64,000 nt of DNA from Aquibacillus sediminis (GTDB taxonomy: Bacteria > Bacillota > Bacilli > Bacillales > Amphibacillaceae): NCBI RefSeq assembly GCF_005870085.1, contig NZ_SZNM01000006.1, positions 122,740-186,739 of the forward strand, given 5' to 3'. This document shows, one piece after another, positions 17,895 through 26,953 of the stretch. The stretch's first letter is position 1, and each line of letters begins with the position of its first letter. A program made the position numbers and the translations under genes. The notes beneath the pieces were generated by a model. The model was not told the DNA's origin. It saw only the letters and a list, made by a program, of their open reading frames with translations, and searched no databases.

Positions 17895-18658
17895 ATGGGG
17901 GAAACGTGCATATTAGAAGTGAAAAACGTGTCAGATGTTGATGAAAACGCAAAGATTGTGCATATTAGGAGCTGAAATGGCCTCAGATGTACACGAAAAA
18001 GAGAGAAACGTGCACATTAGGAGCTAAAAGAGCCTCAGCTGTGCACGAAAAAGGTAGAAACGTGCACATTAGGAGCTAAAAGAGCCTCAGCTGTGCACGA
18101 AAAAGGTAGAAACGTGTACATTAGGAGCTAAAAGAGCCTTAGATGTGCACGAAAAAGGTAGAAACGTGTACATTAGGAGCTAAAAGAGCCTTAGATGTGC
18201 ACGAAAAAGGTAGAAACGTGCACATTAGGAGTCAAAAGAGTCTCAGATGTGCACGAAAAAAGGAAGAAACGTGCACATTAGGAGTCAAAAGAGTCTCAGA
18301 TGTGCACGAAAAAAGGAGAAACGTGCACATTAAGAGCCGAAAGAGCCTTAGATGTACATGAAAAAGAGAGAAACGTGTACATTAGGAGCCAAAAGAGCCT
18401 TAGATGTGCACGAAAAAGGAAGAAACGTGCACATTAGGATCCAAAAGAGCCTCAGATGTGCACGAAAAAAGGAGAAACATGCACATTAAGAGCTGAAAGA
18501 GTCTTAGATGTACATGAAAAAGAGAGAAACGTGTACATTAGGATCCAAAAGAGCCTTAGATGTGCACGAAAAAGGAAGAAACGTGCACATTAAGAGCCGA
18601 AAGAGTCTCAGATGTGCACGAAAAAGAGAGAAACGTGTACATTAGGAGCAAAATGCAC
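17895..18658. repeat. 52-bp palindromic minisatellite, about 14.5 units
   Basis: About fourteen units and a partial one repeat at 52-53 bp, with GAAACGTG starting at 18004, 18057, 18109, 18161, 18213, 18266 and so on to 18630. Each unit holds CGTGCACATTAGGAGC and, inverted, CAGATGTGCACGAAAA, so every unit can fold through CGTGCACAT/ATGTGCACG. The array can fold equally well between neighbouring units. The first two units are degenerate. The array lies between convergent gnd and zwf. Open frames inside it are products of the repeat and not genes. Confidence 0.95.
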
Positions 18659-18710
18659 AAATACCTCAATTAAAGGAAACGCCTCTCTGATAGTTTTTAA
18701 TAAATAAATA

Positions 18711-18750
18711 AAGCTATAGAAAAGAACGTAAATGCTCTTCTCTATAGCTT
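18711..18750 (-). terminator. Terminator of zwf
   Basis: AAGCTATAGA...TCTATAGCTT forms the outer stem and AAGAAC/GCTCTT extends it inward. It is followed on the minus strand by TTATTTATTTA. It starts 15 bp beyond the zwf stop. Confidence 0.75.
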
Positions 18751-18764
18751 ATTCATCTTAATTA

Positions 18765-20246
18765 TTATTTAGAAACGTCCCACCAGTGGAAGCCATCTTT
18801 TGCTAGCAAGCCATCTGAGTGTTTGGGGCCGTTTGATCCGGATTCATAGTTTGGAAAGTCCTCAGCCTTATTGTTTTCCCATGCACGGGAAATAACATCG
18901 ACAAATTTCCAAGATAGTGCCACTTCATTCCAATGCGTAAAGTTGGTTGAATCACCGCGCATGCAGTCATAAAGAAGTACCTCATAAGCTTCGGGTGTAT
19001 TCATTTTATCCTGACCATTGTTGTTATAGTTCAACATGATTGGTGTTGAAGTGGTGCCGTAATCACCTTTTTTAGCATTTAAGTGTAATTCAATTCCTTC
19101 ATTAGGTTGAATGTGAATCACTAACAAGTTCGGGTGAATCTGTTCCCCGTTTTCATAATATAAGTTCATTGGTAGGTCTTTAAATTGAACGACAATTTCT
19201 GTTGATTTCTGTTTCATACGTTTACCAGTTCGAATGTAGAACGGAACACCAGCCCAGCGGAAATTATCAATCATTAACTTACCAGAAACAAAGGTTTCCG
19301 TGTTGGATTCGGGATCAACACCCTTTGCTTCACGGTAGGAAATTTGCTCTTCCCCTTTTACAATTCCTCGATCGTATTGTCCGCGAACAAAGTATTCTCC
19401 GACATCTTCTTCATTGATTGGCTTTAATGCACGAAGTACTTTAACCTTCTCGCTTCGGATTTCATCAGGTGTCAGTTTAATTGGCGGTTCCATTGCGAGT
19501 AATGCGAGCATTTGTAACATATGGTTTTGGAACATGTCACGCAGTGCACCAGAAGATTCATAATAGCCCCCGCGATCCTCTACACCAAGTTCCTCACTAG
19601 AAGTGATTTGAATATTAGAGATATGTTGATTGTTCCATAGTGGCTCAAATAATGCGTTAGCAAAGCGTATCACTTCAATATTTTGAACCATTTCTTTACC
19701 AAGATAATGGTCAATTCGATAAATTTGATCTTCTGTAAATGCATGGCGAATTTGATTGTTTAATTCCTGTGCAGATTCAAAATCATGTCCGAATGGTTTT
19801 TCAATAACTAATCTTGACCAACCATCTGTCGTCGTTAAACCTTGTTCTTTTAGGTTTGTCGCAATTGTTCCAAAGAAATTAGGCGCCATTGCTAAATAGA
19901 AAATTCTATTTCCCTCGGTATGATGTTTTTCATCGAGATGGTTTAATAAATTATTTAATGATTGGTAATGGCTTATATCTTGAACATCAAATGGGTGATA
20001 ATGAAAGTGATCAGCAAATGTGTCATGGTCCAGATCATCTTCTTCAAAATGGCTGATGGAAGTCTTGACGTTTTCTCTGAACTGATCATTTGTAAGAGGT
20101 CTTCTCGCAACACCGACTACTGCAAAGTCTTCTGTTATCTTTCCATTGCGGTAGAGTCGATAAATAGAGGGATACAACTTTCGGTTTGCTAAATCACCAG
20201 TTGCACCGAATATTACAATGATCGATTTTGGGGTATTTGTTGTCAT
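18765..20246 (-). CDS. zwf: Glucose-6-phosphate 1-dehydrogenase
   Basis: This 493-aa enzyme makes 6-phosphogluconolactone and NADPH from glucose 6-phosphate, the first step of the oxidative pentose phosphate pathway. The N-terminal Rossmann motif is VIFGATGDLANRKLYPS. The substrate-binding, catalytic signature RIDHYLGKE is at residues 177-185, with EKPFGHD at about 149-155. RBS GAAAGG precedes the ATG. It is convergent with gnd, with the repeat array and two terminators between them, and divergent from yutF. Length and motifs are complete; nothing unusual is seen. Confidence 0.97.
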   Translation of the reverse strand: MTTNTPKSIIVIFGATGDLANRKLYPSIYRLYRNGKITEDFAVVGVARRPLTNDQFRENVKTSISHFEEDDLDHDTFADHFHYHPFDVQDISHYQSLNNLLNHLDEKHHTEGNRIFYLAMAPNFFGTIATNLKEQGLTTTDGWSRLVIEKPFGHDFESAQELNNQIRHAFTEDQIYRIDHYLGKEMVQNIEVIRFANALFEPLWNNQHISNIQITSSEELGVEDRGGYYESSGALRDMFQNHMLQMLALLAMEPPIKLTPDEIRSEKVKVLRALKPINEEDVGEYFVRGQYDRGIVKGEEQISYREAKGVDPESNTETFVSGKLMIDNFRWAGVPFYIRTGKRMKQKSTEIVVQFKDLPMNLYYENGEQIHPNLLVIHIQPNEGIELHLNAKKGDYGTTSTPIMLNYNNNGQDKMNTPEAYEVLLYDCMRGDSTNFTHWNEVALSWKFVDVISRAWENNKAEDFPNYESGSNGPKHSDGLLAKDGFHWWDVSK

Positions 20247-20536
20247 GAACTTAACTACCTTTCTGTCTGTTTTATAATTTTGTATAATTAACTTAACAAA
20301 TCTTTGGAAATAGTTACATCATCTCTTATTAGAATACCACTATAAGTAGTATTAATAAAATTATAAAAATGATTTACTATTTCTACAAGTAAAATTGTTA
20401 AGTAGTTTGTGTATTTTCATTTTTCTTAAAATTTGTTTATTATGTAATATATTAACATTTGTACAATTATTAACAAGTGAAAAGTACGGACAAAAAATTG
20501 ATTATAGGCATTTATAGACAAGCTAGGAGGAAAAAA

Positions 20537-21304
20537 GTGCATAATTATCGTGGATTTTTAATTGATTTGGACGGAACTGTGTATCGTGGGACAGAAAAAA
20601 TTGATGAGGCCGTTGCGTTCGTCAAAGAATTGCAACGTAGACAGCTACCGTATTTGTTTGTAACAAATAATTCAACCAAACGCCCTAGTCAAGTGGCAGA
20701 AACCCTAACAAGTATGGATGTTCCAGCAACAACAGAGCACGTGTTTACAACTAGTATGGCAACAGCAAACTATATCGCAAACCAAAAACCAGGTGCGCGA
20801 ATATTTCCAATTGGTGAAGAAGGATTAATCACAGCTATTGAAGAAGCAGGGTTAGAAATTGTCGAAGATGACGCTGATTTTGTCGTGATGGGGCTAGATC
20901 GAGCGATTACTTATGAAAAATTGACTGTAGGCGCGTTGAATATTCGTAAAGGTGCCTCCTTTGTAGCAACAAACAGTGATGTAGCATTACCAACAGAAAG
21001 AGGATTTCTTCCAGGAGCAGGCTCCCTTATTTCGGTGTTATCCGTAACTACAGGCGTACAACCTATATTTATCGGAAAACCGGAATCTATTATTGTTGAA
21101 CAAGCACTTGAGGTGTTGGGTACCAAAAAACAAGAGACATTGATGATTGGTGACAATTATGATACCGATATTTTAGCTGGTATCCAGGCAGGAATTGATT
21201 CATTGCTTGTCCATACAGGGGTAACCACTCCAAAACAATTACAAGCAGTTGAAAAACAACCGACCTATACGGCTGCCAACCTTAGTGAATGGACATTTGA
21301 GTGA
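20537..21304 (+). CDS. yutF: HAD-superfamily IIA phosphatase, NagD/YutF-type
   Basis: This 255-aa HAD hydrolase has motif I FLIDLDGTVYRG, the motif II segment FVTNNSTKRP and motif IV MIGDNYDTDILAGIQAGID; it follows B. subtilis YutF closely. Members are cytosolic phosphatases of nucleotides or sugar phosphates; the exact substrate is unknown. I start at GTG 20537, because TAGGAGG ends six bases before it and the family N-terminus (NYRGFLIDLDG) begins here. An upstream in-frame start would add twenty unconserved, Lys/Arg-rich residues. It is divergent from zwf. The right flank is occupied by a palindromic mobile-like element. Confidence 0.92.
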   Translation: MHNYRGFLIDLDGTVYRGTEKIDEAVAFVKELQRRQLPYLFVTNNSTKRPSQVAETLTSMDVPATTEHVFTTSMATANYIANQKPGARIFPIGEEGLITAIEEAGLEIVEDDADFVVMGLDRAITYEKLTVGALNIRKGASFVATNSDVALPTERGFLPGAGSLISVLSVTTGVQPIFIGKPESIIVEQALEVLGTKKQETLMIGDNYDTDILAGIQAGIDSLLVHTGVTTPKQLQAVEKQPTYTAANLSEWTFE

Positions 21305-21322
21305 AAACTGTTGTTTTTTTAA

Positions 21323-21888
21323 TGCACATAAGCTGTATTATGTGCATTAGTTTTATGGTAACTTTTTCATTTTTAATTATGATGTCTGCTGAACAGCGCT
21401 ACGGAAATACACCTACGCTTTCCGTGGGTGGCTGATGAGCCTCCTCGTTCGTCCCTCACTGCGGGGTCTCATCGAGGCCATTAGTCCCACAGGAGTCTCC
21501 GGTGTATTTCCTACGCTTTTTCCAGCACTTTGAAGTTTTATAGAGCATTATTTAATAAAAATCAAATAATATACCTTTTTATTGTTAATTGACATGTTGT
21601 AACACAATACTGCAATAAATAAATTTACTAATTTCTAATTTATTGCGTATAACACCTACCAATAATCCAGAAAACCTAATCTAGTGGAGGCAGAATACGG
21701 AGACTCCTATGGGAACAGCACGAGCCGAAGATCCACTTGGTAAAGTGGTTTTCTTTACCAAGTTAGCTGAGACCGCGCCCATGGAAAGCGGAGTATTCTG
21801 CTGGAACGATTGTATAATACATATTAAAATCAGACAGAAAGGAACACAAACTAATTAATTTTATGTCGTATAATACAGCTTATGTGCA
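21323..21888. mobile_element. MITE-like composite element with 19-bp terminal inverted repeats
   Basis: The left end TGCACATAAGCTGTATTAT (21323-21341) recurs exactly inverted at 21870-21888, enclosing 566 bp without coding capacity. Inside are two GC-richer palindromes. The first (21394-21527) is bounded by GGAAATACACC and GGTGTATTTCC. The second (21685-21803) is bounded by CAGAATAC and GTATTCTG, with the perfect inner hairpin ACTTGGTAAAG/CTTTACCAAGT. The left end is itself a hairpin and may terminate yutF transcription. A diverged relative lies at 55860-56512. No clear target-site duplication was seen. Confidence 0.75.
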
Positions 21889-21986
21889 GCAATCTTTTAG
21901 ATAATGGTAAGACAACAAAAAGTTTCTTATGCTATGCGTATTCTAATAGAAATGGAAAAAGAATCATAAATAACGGGAGCGAACTT

Positions 21987-22502
21987 ATGTCAAAAACAGT
22001 ACTGGAGACGGAAAGGTTACGCCTGCGAGAGATGGATATGCATGATCAAAACGATTTGTTGCAACTTTTTCAAGATCCGATGGTGATGAAGTATTATCCA
22101 CAGCAGAAGAATTTTGAAGAAACAATACGATGGATTACGTGGAATAAAAATAATTATCGTAAGTTCCATGTTGGGTTATGGATTGTAGAGGATAAAGCTA
22201 CTGATCAGTTTTTGGGCCAATGTGGATTGGTTCCGAAAAAAGTCGAAGGTGTGGTACAAATGGAAATAGGTTATCTATTTGTCCGAAAACAATGGGGAAA
22301 TGGGTATGCGACAGAAGCGGCACAAGCCTGCGTTGATTATAGTTTTCGAACTTTGCAAGTGCCTACACTTATCGTTTTAATTGATCCATTGAATCAACGA
22401 TCGATTCAAGTTGCTAAGAAAATTGGAATGCATTATGAGAAAACGGTGAAAAAATGGGGTGGAGACCAATATATATATTCAATGGTAAATCCCAATGGAT
22501 GA
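21987..22502 (+). CDS. GNAT-family N-acetyltransferase, RimJ/RimL type
   Basis: This 171-aa acetyl-CoA-dependent acyltransferase begins ETERLRLREM, the usual RimJ/RimL-type start. It has the acetyl-CoA binding region around VRKQWGNGYATEAAQA (R/Q-x-x-G-x-G/A pattern) and ends with a LIDPLNQRSIQVAKKIGM block, where the family has NxxSxxVxxKxG. The substrate could be a ribosomal protein N-terminus, an amino acid or an antibiotic. I start at ATG 21987 because CGGGAGCG precedes it at good spacing; the longer frame upstream runs into the mobile-like element. A repeat copy starts within ten bases of the stop. Confidence 0.85.
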   Translation: MSKTVLETERLRLREMDMHDQNDLLQLFQDPMVMKYYPQQKNFEETIRWITWNKNNYRKFHVGLWIVEDKATDQFLGQCGLVPKKVEGVVQMEIGYLFVRKQWGNGYATEAAQACVDYSFRTLQVPTLIVLIDPLNQRSIQVAKKIGMHYEKTVKKWGGDQYIYSMVNPNG

Positions 22503-22509
22503 GTTTATC

Positions 22510-22660
22510 TCGATGCAACTGGCCATAAGACGCCCACTCAAAACATGAAGTGAAATGGAGATGTTTAAGTAAGAGTAAAACTTTCGCTTTCACCCCGAAT
22601 GGTTCAAGGGTCTGCGGGTCTCCCTTGTGGTACTACCACTCAGTGAAGTTTCACTTTATC
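22510..22660 (+). repeat. Two-hairpin intergenic repeat, copy 4
   Basis: This copy carries a degraded first hairpin, then CTTTCGCTTTCACCCC, GAATGGTTCAAGGGTCTGC and a GGGTCTCCCTT mini-hairpin. It ends with CAGTGAAGTTTCACTTTAT. It begins eight bases after the GNAT stop codon. Confidence 0.78.
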
Positions 22661-22699
22661 TCCAGTATCATATAAATGGGAAAGTATACTTAAGAAAGA

Positions 22700-22733
22700 G
22701 GTGAGGCACCCGTTTGTTCGGGTGAACCTCACC
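22700..22733 (-). terminator. Terminator of the DUF2164 gene
   Basis: GGTGAGG-CACCCG pairs with CGGGTGA-ACCTCACC, followed on the minus strand by TCTTTCTT. The stem overlaps the stop codon of the gene it ends. Confidence 0.75.
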
Positions 22734-22959
22734 TTTTCTGTATCTCAAACAGATCATCTAATTTTTCATTTAAATAGGCATGTGCATCTTCTACCCCTAG
22801 GTTATAAAAAGTAGGTGCAAGCTTATCAATGAAAAAATCAAGCATTAGTGTAGCAGCCAAGTCACCGATTTGTTCATTTTTTTCTTGTTCAAAGTATTGC
22901 TTAATTTCATTTGTCATGTATTCTCTGTCTTCTTTACGTAAGTTAAATTGTTGATTCAT
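22729..22959 (-). CDS. DUF2164 family protein
   Basis: This 76-aa cytosolic protein has the family core IGDLAATLMLDFFIDKLAP followed by FYNLGVEDAHAYLNEKLDDL, which I recognise as DUF2164. It is predicted to be all helical. RBS AAAGGAG precedes the ATG. It is transcribed divergently from a PC4/YdbC-like gene with 72 bp between them. No biochemical function is established for the family that I know of, so none is proposed. Confidence 0.8.
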   Translation of the reverse strand: MNQQFNLRKEDREYMTNEIKQYFEQEKNEQIGDLAATLMLDFFIDKLAPTFYNLGVEDAHAYLNEKLDDLFEIQKR

Positions 22960-23031
22960 TATTTTGCTCCTTTGTATTCAACCAAATATGTCATTATAAT
23001 AAGTATAGCAAAAAGCTAGGGGGATGAGTAT

Positions 23032-23238
23032 ATGGCAGAGTTAAAGTATGAAATTGTAGAACATATTGGCGTGTTATCTGAATCCAACAAAGGTTGGAGA
23101 AAAGAACTAAATTTAGTTAGTTGGAATGGCCGTGATCCGAAATATGATTTACGTGATTGGGCCCCTGATCATGAAAAAATGGGTAAAGGTGTGACGCTAT
23201 CGAAAGAAGAGTTAACCCAGTTGAAGTTATTGTTGTAG
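23032..23238 (+). CDS. YdbC/PC4-like single-stranded nucleic-acid-binding protein
   Basis: This 68-aa protein belongs to the bacterial PC4 (YdbC) family: KELNLVSWNGRDPKYDLRDW and GKGVTLSKEEL are the diagnostic blocks. The fold is a beta-sheet plus helix that dimerises and binds single-stranded DNA, as shown for Lactococcus YdbC; a role in transcription or DNA repair is assumed. RBS AGGGGGATGA lies a few bases before the ATG. It stands alone between a DUF2164 gene (divergent) and a palindrome-rich region. Confidence 0.85.
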   Translation: MAELKYEIVEHIGVLSESNKGWRKELNLVSWNGRDPKYDLRDWAPDHEKMGKGVTLSKEELTQLKLLL

Positions 23239-23304
23239 TGACTATCTTTCGATTATGAACATTTTTTTAATAAAAAAATAAAAAGTGGTTTGGAGTAATG
23301 TTAC

Positions 23305-23412
23305 ATGGGGTATACCTACATTAGACAACAACTAGGGCATCAAGGCCCTGTTGTTCAAACGTTTGATCAATTAACTGGTTTCATTGTCGGGACAGCAATT
23401 AGAGACATTTAA
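23305..23412 (+). CDS. Possible 35-aa small protein
   Basis: A short frame begins MGYTYIRQQLGHQGPVVQTF and ends in GFIVGTAIRDI. It has GGAG nine bases before the ATG and a protein-like composition, but I recognise no family. Two CAAACGTTTG-type palindromes lie in and just after it, so it may be a remnant of a larger regulated gene. It is as likely a chance frame as a real small protein. Confidence 0.25.
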   Translation: MGYTYIRQQLGHQGPVVQTFDQLTGFIVGTAIRDI

Positions 23413-23522
23413 TTAAACGTTTGAACAGTGAAAATTGTCTGTTACCACCACCCAATAGAACTGAATTAATCAAACGTTTGATTAATACACTAGAAATATA
23501 TTTAATCAAACGTTTGATTAAA
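23356..23522. promoter_or_regulatory. Cluster of four AAACGTTT palindromes, operator-like
   Basis: The core CAAACGTTTG occurs at 23356-23365, in a weaker form at 23414-23423, and in two perfect 22-bp palindromes at 23465-23486 and 23501-23522 (core AATCAAACGTTTGATT). The last two are 36 bp apart. Such dyads are typical operators of TetR- or LacI-type repressors. No regulated gene or regulator is next to them, apart from a doubtful 35-codon frame. Confidence 0.5.
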
Positions 23523-23570
23523 AAAAGACAAAGGGTCAGCCCATTCTAATAGGCTGACCCTTTGTCTTTT
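23523..23570. terminator. Strong bidirectional terminator
   Basis: A perfect 19-bp stem, AAAAGACAAAGGGTCAGCC with its complement, surrounds a ten-base loop. There are T runs on both strands. Confidence 0.85.
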
Positions 23571-23591
23571 CTATTGTTGGCAAATTAGTAA

Positions 23592-23695
23592 GAGCCGGGA
23601 TATAACAAATAGCGGAATCAGGAACCGACACAAAGGAAAAAGCTGATCCTCATTCCGTTAAAGGGAAAACGATAAAAATCAGTTGGGAGCTAATC
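23592..23695. repeat. ATTCCGTTA-type repeat fragment
   Basis: The segment holds AGCGGAATCAGGAACCGAC and, inverted, CCTCATTCCGTTAAAGG. It belongs to the same family as 29510-29760, 52600-52660, 58910-58990 and the tandem at 63105-63605. Confidence 0.5.
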
Positions 23696-23704
23696 CTTAT
23701 AGCG

Positions 23705-25189
23705 CTATTGAACGATATTGTTTATAGGATACTTTTTGAAGCACTGTGTTTTGATCGTTTCAAACTCACTATGCGGTATTTTTTTGTTTGCTATAATTTG
23801 ATAATCTTCATGTCCGTTTCCAGCGAAAATAATGATATCACCTGGTTCACTTACTTGAACGGCGTGTCGGATTGCTTCATTTCGATCAGCTACACAAGCA
23901 TAATGTTCGTGCTTCATCCCCTTTTCCATTTCTTTTACAATTTGATTAGGATCCTCATGGCGGGGGTCTTGAACTGTCAACACAACATAGTCAGCAATCG
24001 AAGCTTTCTCAGCCATTAATGCCCGTTTATCGCGGTCTCTTTCACCAGCAGTTCCTGCAAGGAAAATAAGTTTATTTGTTTTAAACGGCAAAACTGAATG
24101 GATAGCTTTTTCAATTGCATCAGGTGTATGGGCATAGTCAAGGTAAAGGGTCACAGGAGTATCAATGTTTAGTCTTTCCATCCGCCCTTTAATTGATGAA
24201 ATTGTTTTTAAGTCCTTGACCATCTGTTCCACATTCAATCCTTGAGCAAATAAGGCCGCCATAGCAGCTAATATGTTATAAATATTAAATTCACCTAATA
24301 GACTTGTTTCAACTGGGAAAGTCCCTTGTGGTGATTTTAGTACAAATTTAGTTTTATCTTGTAAGTATTCGATTGCCTCTGCTTTAAAATTTGCCTCTTC
24401 CTTTATTCCATACGAAATAACTTCAAAAGGAGACCATTTATTATAGACAGAAAACCACTGATCATCTTGATTTAACACAATATATTTATCATTGATTAAA
24501 TCTTGTCCTAATTGTGCAAATAAAAGCCCCTTCACATACCCGTATTGTTCCATTGAATGATGGTAATCCAAATGATCTTGACTTAAGTTTGTAAATACAA
24601 CCACATCGAAATTAATTCCCCATAATCTGCCCTGTGCCAAACCGTGTGAAGATACTTCCATCACCATGTGGTCGATCTTGTTATCTACTGCTTCCGCTAA
24701 TAGTTTTTGGTTGGTAAGCATGTTACAAGTCGTATTACTCGTTTTATAAATAGCATCATTTATTTGTAGGCCGTTTGTACCTAGTAGTGCAGCTTGTTTT
24801 CCACTTGTTTTTAGTAACGAATGAATCAAGGTCGTTACCGTTGTTTTTCCATTGGTACCTGTCACCCCAATGACATCTAATTTGTTAGACGGCGACTGGT
24901 AAAACAGATTGCTAATGTGCGCGGTTGCTTTAACTGTATCGTTGACAATGACAAGTGCGGTACGGTCTTGATCTACTTCCAAGTACTTTTCTGAGACAAT
25001 AACAGAAGCCCCTTTTTGAATGGCTTCTTGGTAAAAATCATGACCGTCCACGGTATACCCTTTTGTACAAATAAACATACTACCAGGTTCCACTTCACGA
25101 GAATCATCATGGATGCTTGTTACTTGTGTTGGTAAAGTACCAATCACTGTTTTTATTTTAAAATATGAAATTAGTTCAGCTGTGTGCAT
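23705..25189 (-). CDS. UDP-MurNAc-tripeptide synthetase, MurE-like, atypical
   Basis: This 494-aa Mur ligase has the ATP-binding loop GVTGTNGKTTVTTL at about 109-122, MEVSSHGLAQGR and NLSQDHLDYH in the central domain, and the carbamylated-lysine segment near GYVKGLLF. The third domain carries LDYAHTPDAIEKA and GTAGERDRDKR. In place of the usual DNPR specificity motif it has QDPRHEDP: the Arg that contacts meso-diaminopimelate is kept but the first two residues differ, and the substrate loop TTPE/TTPD reads TTCN. It is outside any dcw cluster and follows mreBH, separated by a terminator. It is probably a second MurE rather than the housekeeping one (inference). RBS is GAGGTGGA. Confidence 0.85.
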   Translation of the reverse strand: MHTAELISYFKIKTVIGTLPTQVTSIHDDSREVEPGSMFICTKGYTVDGHDFYQEAIQKGASVIVSEKYLEVDQDRTALVIVNDTVKATAHISNLFYQSPSNKLDVIGVTGTNGKTTVTTLIHSLLKTSGKQAALLGTNGLQINDAIYKTSNTTCNMLTNQKLLAEAVDNKIDHMVMEVSSHGLAQGRLWGINFDVVVFTNLSQDHLDYHHSMEQYGYVKGLLFAQLGQDLINDKYIVLNQDDQWFSVYNKWSPFEVISYGIKEEANFKAEAIEYLQDKTKFVLKSPQGTFPVETSLLGEFNIYNILAAMAALFAQGLNVEQMVKDLKTISSIKGRMERLNIDTPVTLYLDYAHTPDAIEKAIHSVLPFKTNKLIFLAGTAGERDRDKRALMAEKASIADYVVLTVQDPRHEDPNQIVKEMEKGMKHEHYACVADRNEAIRHAVQVSEPGDIIIFAGNGHEDYQIIANKKIPHSEFETIKTQCFKKYPINNIVQ

Positions 25190-25221
25190 GGATCCACCTC
25201 GGTTGTAAAAGTTCTTCTTAA

Positions 25222-25250
25222 AAATACACCCGCATCATTTAGCGGGTGTA
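25222..25250 (-). terminator. Terminator between mreBH and the murE-like gene
   Basis: ATACACCCGC and GCGGGTGTAT form a perfect 10-bp stem. On the minus strand it is followed by TTTTTAAG. It lies 9 bp after the mreBH stop. Confidence 0.8.
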
Positions 25251-25258
25251 TGACATTA

Positions 25259-26266
25259 TTATTTTACAGCTTTCTGTAATTTATGAATCATTTTTAGTGA
25301 ACGTCCAGTTCCAATTGCGACAGACTCAAGTGGGTTAGGAGCCAGATGAACTGGTACGTGTAATTCATTGGCTAACCACTCTTGCATGCCTTTTAATAAT
25401 GCGCCGCCGCCTGTAAGGGTTACACCATGATCTACAATATCACCACTTAATTCAGGTGGGCAATTCTCTAGTGTAGCATGAACCGCCTCTAAAATGGACT
25501 CTAACGATTCACGTAGTGCTTCTTGAATTTGTTTGGATGTTACGGTAATTGTTCGTGGGAGTCCGGTTACAAGATCACGCCCGCGCACATCCACTTCTTC
25601 TCCTTCGTGCTCAATTAACGCATAGCCAATATGCATCTTAATATTCTCAGCTGTACGTTCCCCGATTAGAATGTTAAATTTCTTACGAATAAAATGAATA
25701 ATTTCTTCATCCATTTTATCTCCGCCTGTGCGAACGGAGTGACATGACACTACCCCGCCAAAAGAGATTATACCAACTTCACTAGTTCCGCCACCAATAT
25801 CAACAACAACATTGGCGGTTGGCTCGTCCACAGGCAAGTCTGAACCGATGGCAGCTGCAATCGGTTCTTCGATTAGATGCACCTCTTTAGCACCGAAGCT
25901 TTTTACCGCATTGTGAATCGCTCTTCTTTCAACAGACGTACTTCCAGAAGGCGTACATACAACAACAGTTGGTTTACGTACGGATAAGCCCATTTTCTTG
26001 CTAACTTTTTTTAAAATGGCCTTTAACATTTGTGTGGTCACATCGTAATCAGCAATCACCCCATCTTTAAGTGGGCGAATCGGAATAATGTTTTGTGGTG
26101 TTTTTCCGACCATTTCTTTTGCTTCTGTTCCGACAGCAACCACTTGGTTAGTACGAGTATCTATTGCAACTACGGACGGTTCGTTTAAAACGACTCTCTT
26201 TGTTTTTGTATATACCAGTATATTTGCGGTACCTAAGTCAATTCCAATTTCTGTATTTGAAAACAT
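25259..26266 (-). CDS. mreBH: Rod-shape-determining actin homologue MreBH
   Basis: This 335-aa actin-like ATPase forms membrane-associated filaments that direct side-wall synthesis and autolysin placement. The nucleotide-binding motifs are complete: [13 protein letters not shown] (phosphate 1), [14 protein letters not shown] (phosphate 2) and [11 protein letters not shown] (adenosine). The N-terminus [18 protein letters not shown] and the absence of a long tail place it with MreBH rather than MreB or Mbl. RBS GGAGG precedes the ATG. It is upstream of a second MurE-like ligase on the same strand, which links cell-wall precursor synthesis to the shape machinery by position. Confidence 0.92.
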   Translation of the reverse strand: MFSNTEIGIDLGTANILVYTKTKRVVLNEPSVVAIDTRTNQVVAVGTEAKEMVGKTPQNIIPIRPLKDGVIADYDVTTQMLKAILKKVSKKMGLSVRKPTVVVCTPSGSTSVERRAIHNAVKSFGAKEVHLIEEPIAAAIGSDLPVDEPTANVVVDIGGGTSEVGIISFGGVVSCHSVRTGGDKMDEEIIHFIRKKFNILIGERTAENIKMHIGYALIEHEGEEVDVRGRDLVTGLPRTITVTSKQIQEALRESLESILEAVHATLENCPPELSGDIVDHGVTLTGGGALLKGMQEWLANELHVPVHLAPNPLESVAIGTGRSLKMIHKLQKAVK

Positions 26267-26530
26267 GATTGTTCCTCCATCGATGTAAGTTATCTTCTAT
26301 AGTATAGCATTTCCTTAATTATGAAACATATATTGGTAATTATGCCATAGTAATAAATGGAATTTATATAAAAAATAATAAATGTAATATAGTTGTAATT
26401 AAATATTAATAGGAAGCGGTATATTTTTGGTTGGGAGCTGTATTTTTAAATGCCGTAGTTGATAGAAACTCTGACGTAACTACTGATGAAATTGCTTGAT
26501 GTCACTATATTTGATTGACTGTTATACCAT

Positions 26531-26706
26531 CGCTTCAGCAGAATCCTCCGCTTTCCGCGGGCACGGCCTCACCCTCCTCGTGAAGGCCGCACTGCGGGAT
26601 CTTCGGACTCATGCTGTTCCCGCAGGACAAGGAACGCTACGGTAGAGATGCATAGCACGAAGAAAATTGAACTTTATTTTCGAGGAGTCTCCGTATTCTG
26701 CCTAAG
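26531..26706 (-). repeat. Palindromic element fragment related to the MITE-like elements
   Basis: Read on the minus strand it starts GGCAGAATACGGAGACTCC and ends GGAAAGCGGAGGATTCTGC, like the right-hand palindrome of the elements at 21323 and 55860. The inner part is rearranged. A short tail, GTGTATTTCCGCAGCGGAA, lies at about 26828-26848. The rest of the 724-base gap between mreBH and the DUF2639 gene shows no gene. Confidence 0.65.
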
Positions 26707-26953
26707 CTGATGAATGTTTTCTGATTAGTGATACATGTGTATACATAATCATTCAGAGATAAAAGAAGAGCCACTCTTAATTATATGAAACATCCAACTC
26801 TACATAATTCAATGTACACAATCAGTGCAGTGTATTTCCGCAGCGGAATAATAGCTCTATTTTTCAAGGGTGGTAGTGAGCAGGATAAATTTACGTTAGG
26901 GTTTATAGTTATGTTGACAACACCCACCTTTGAAGAAACAGGTTGAATAGCAT

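Noticed and set aside
18143..18361. 72-residue frame in the gnd-zwf repeat array
   Set aside because: Purely repeat-derived; the period of 52 bp shifts frame between units and no RBS is present.
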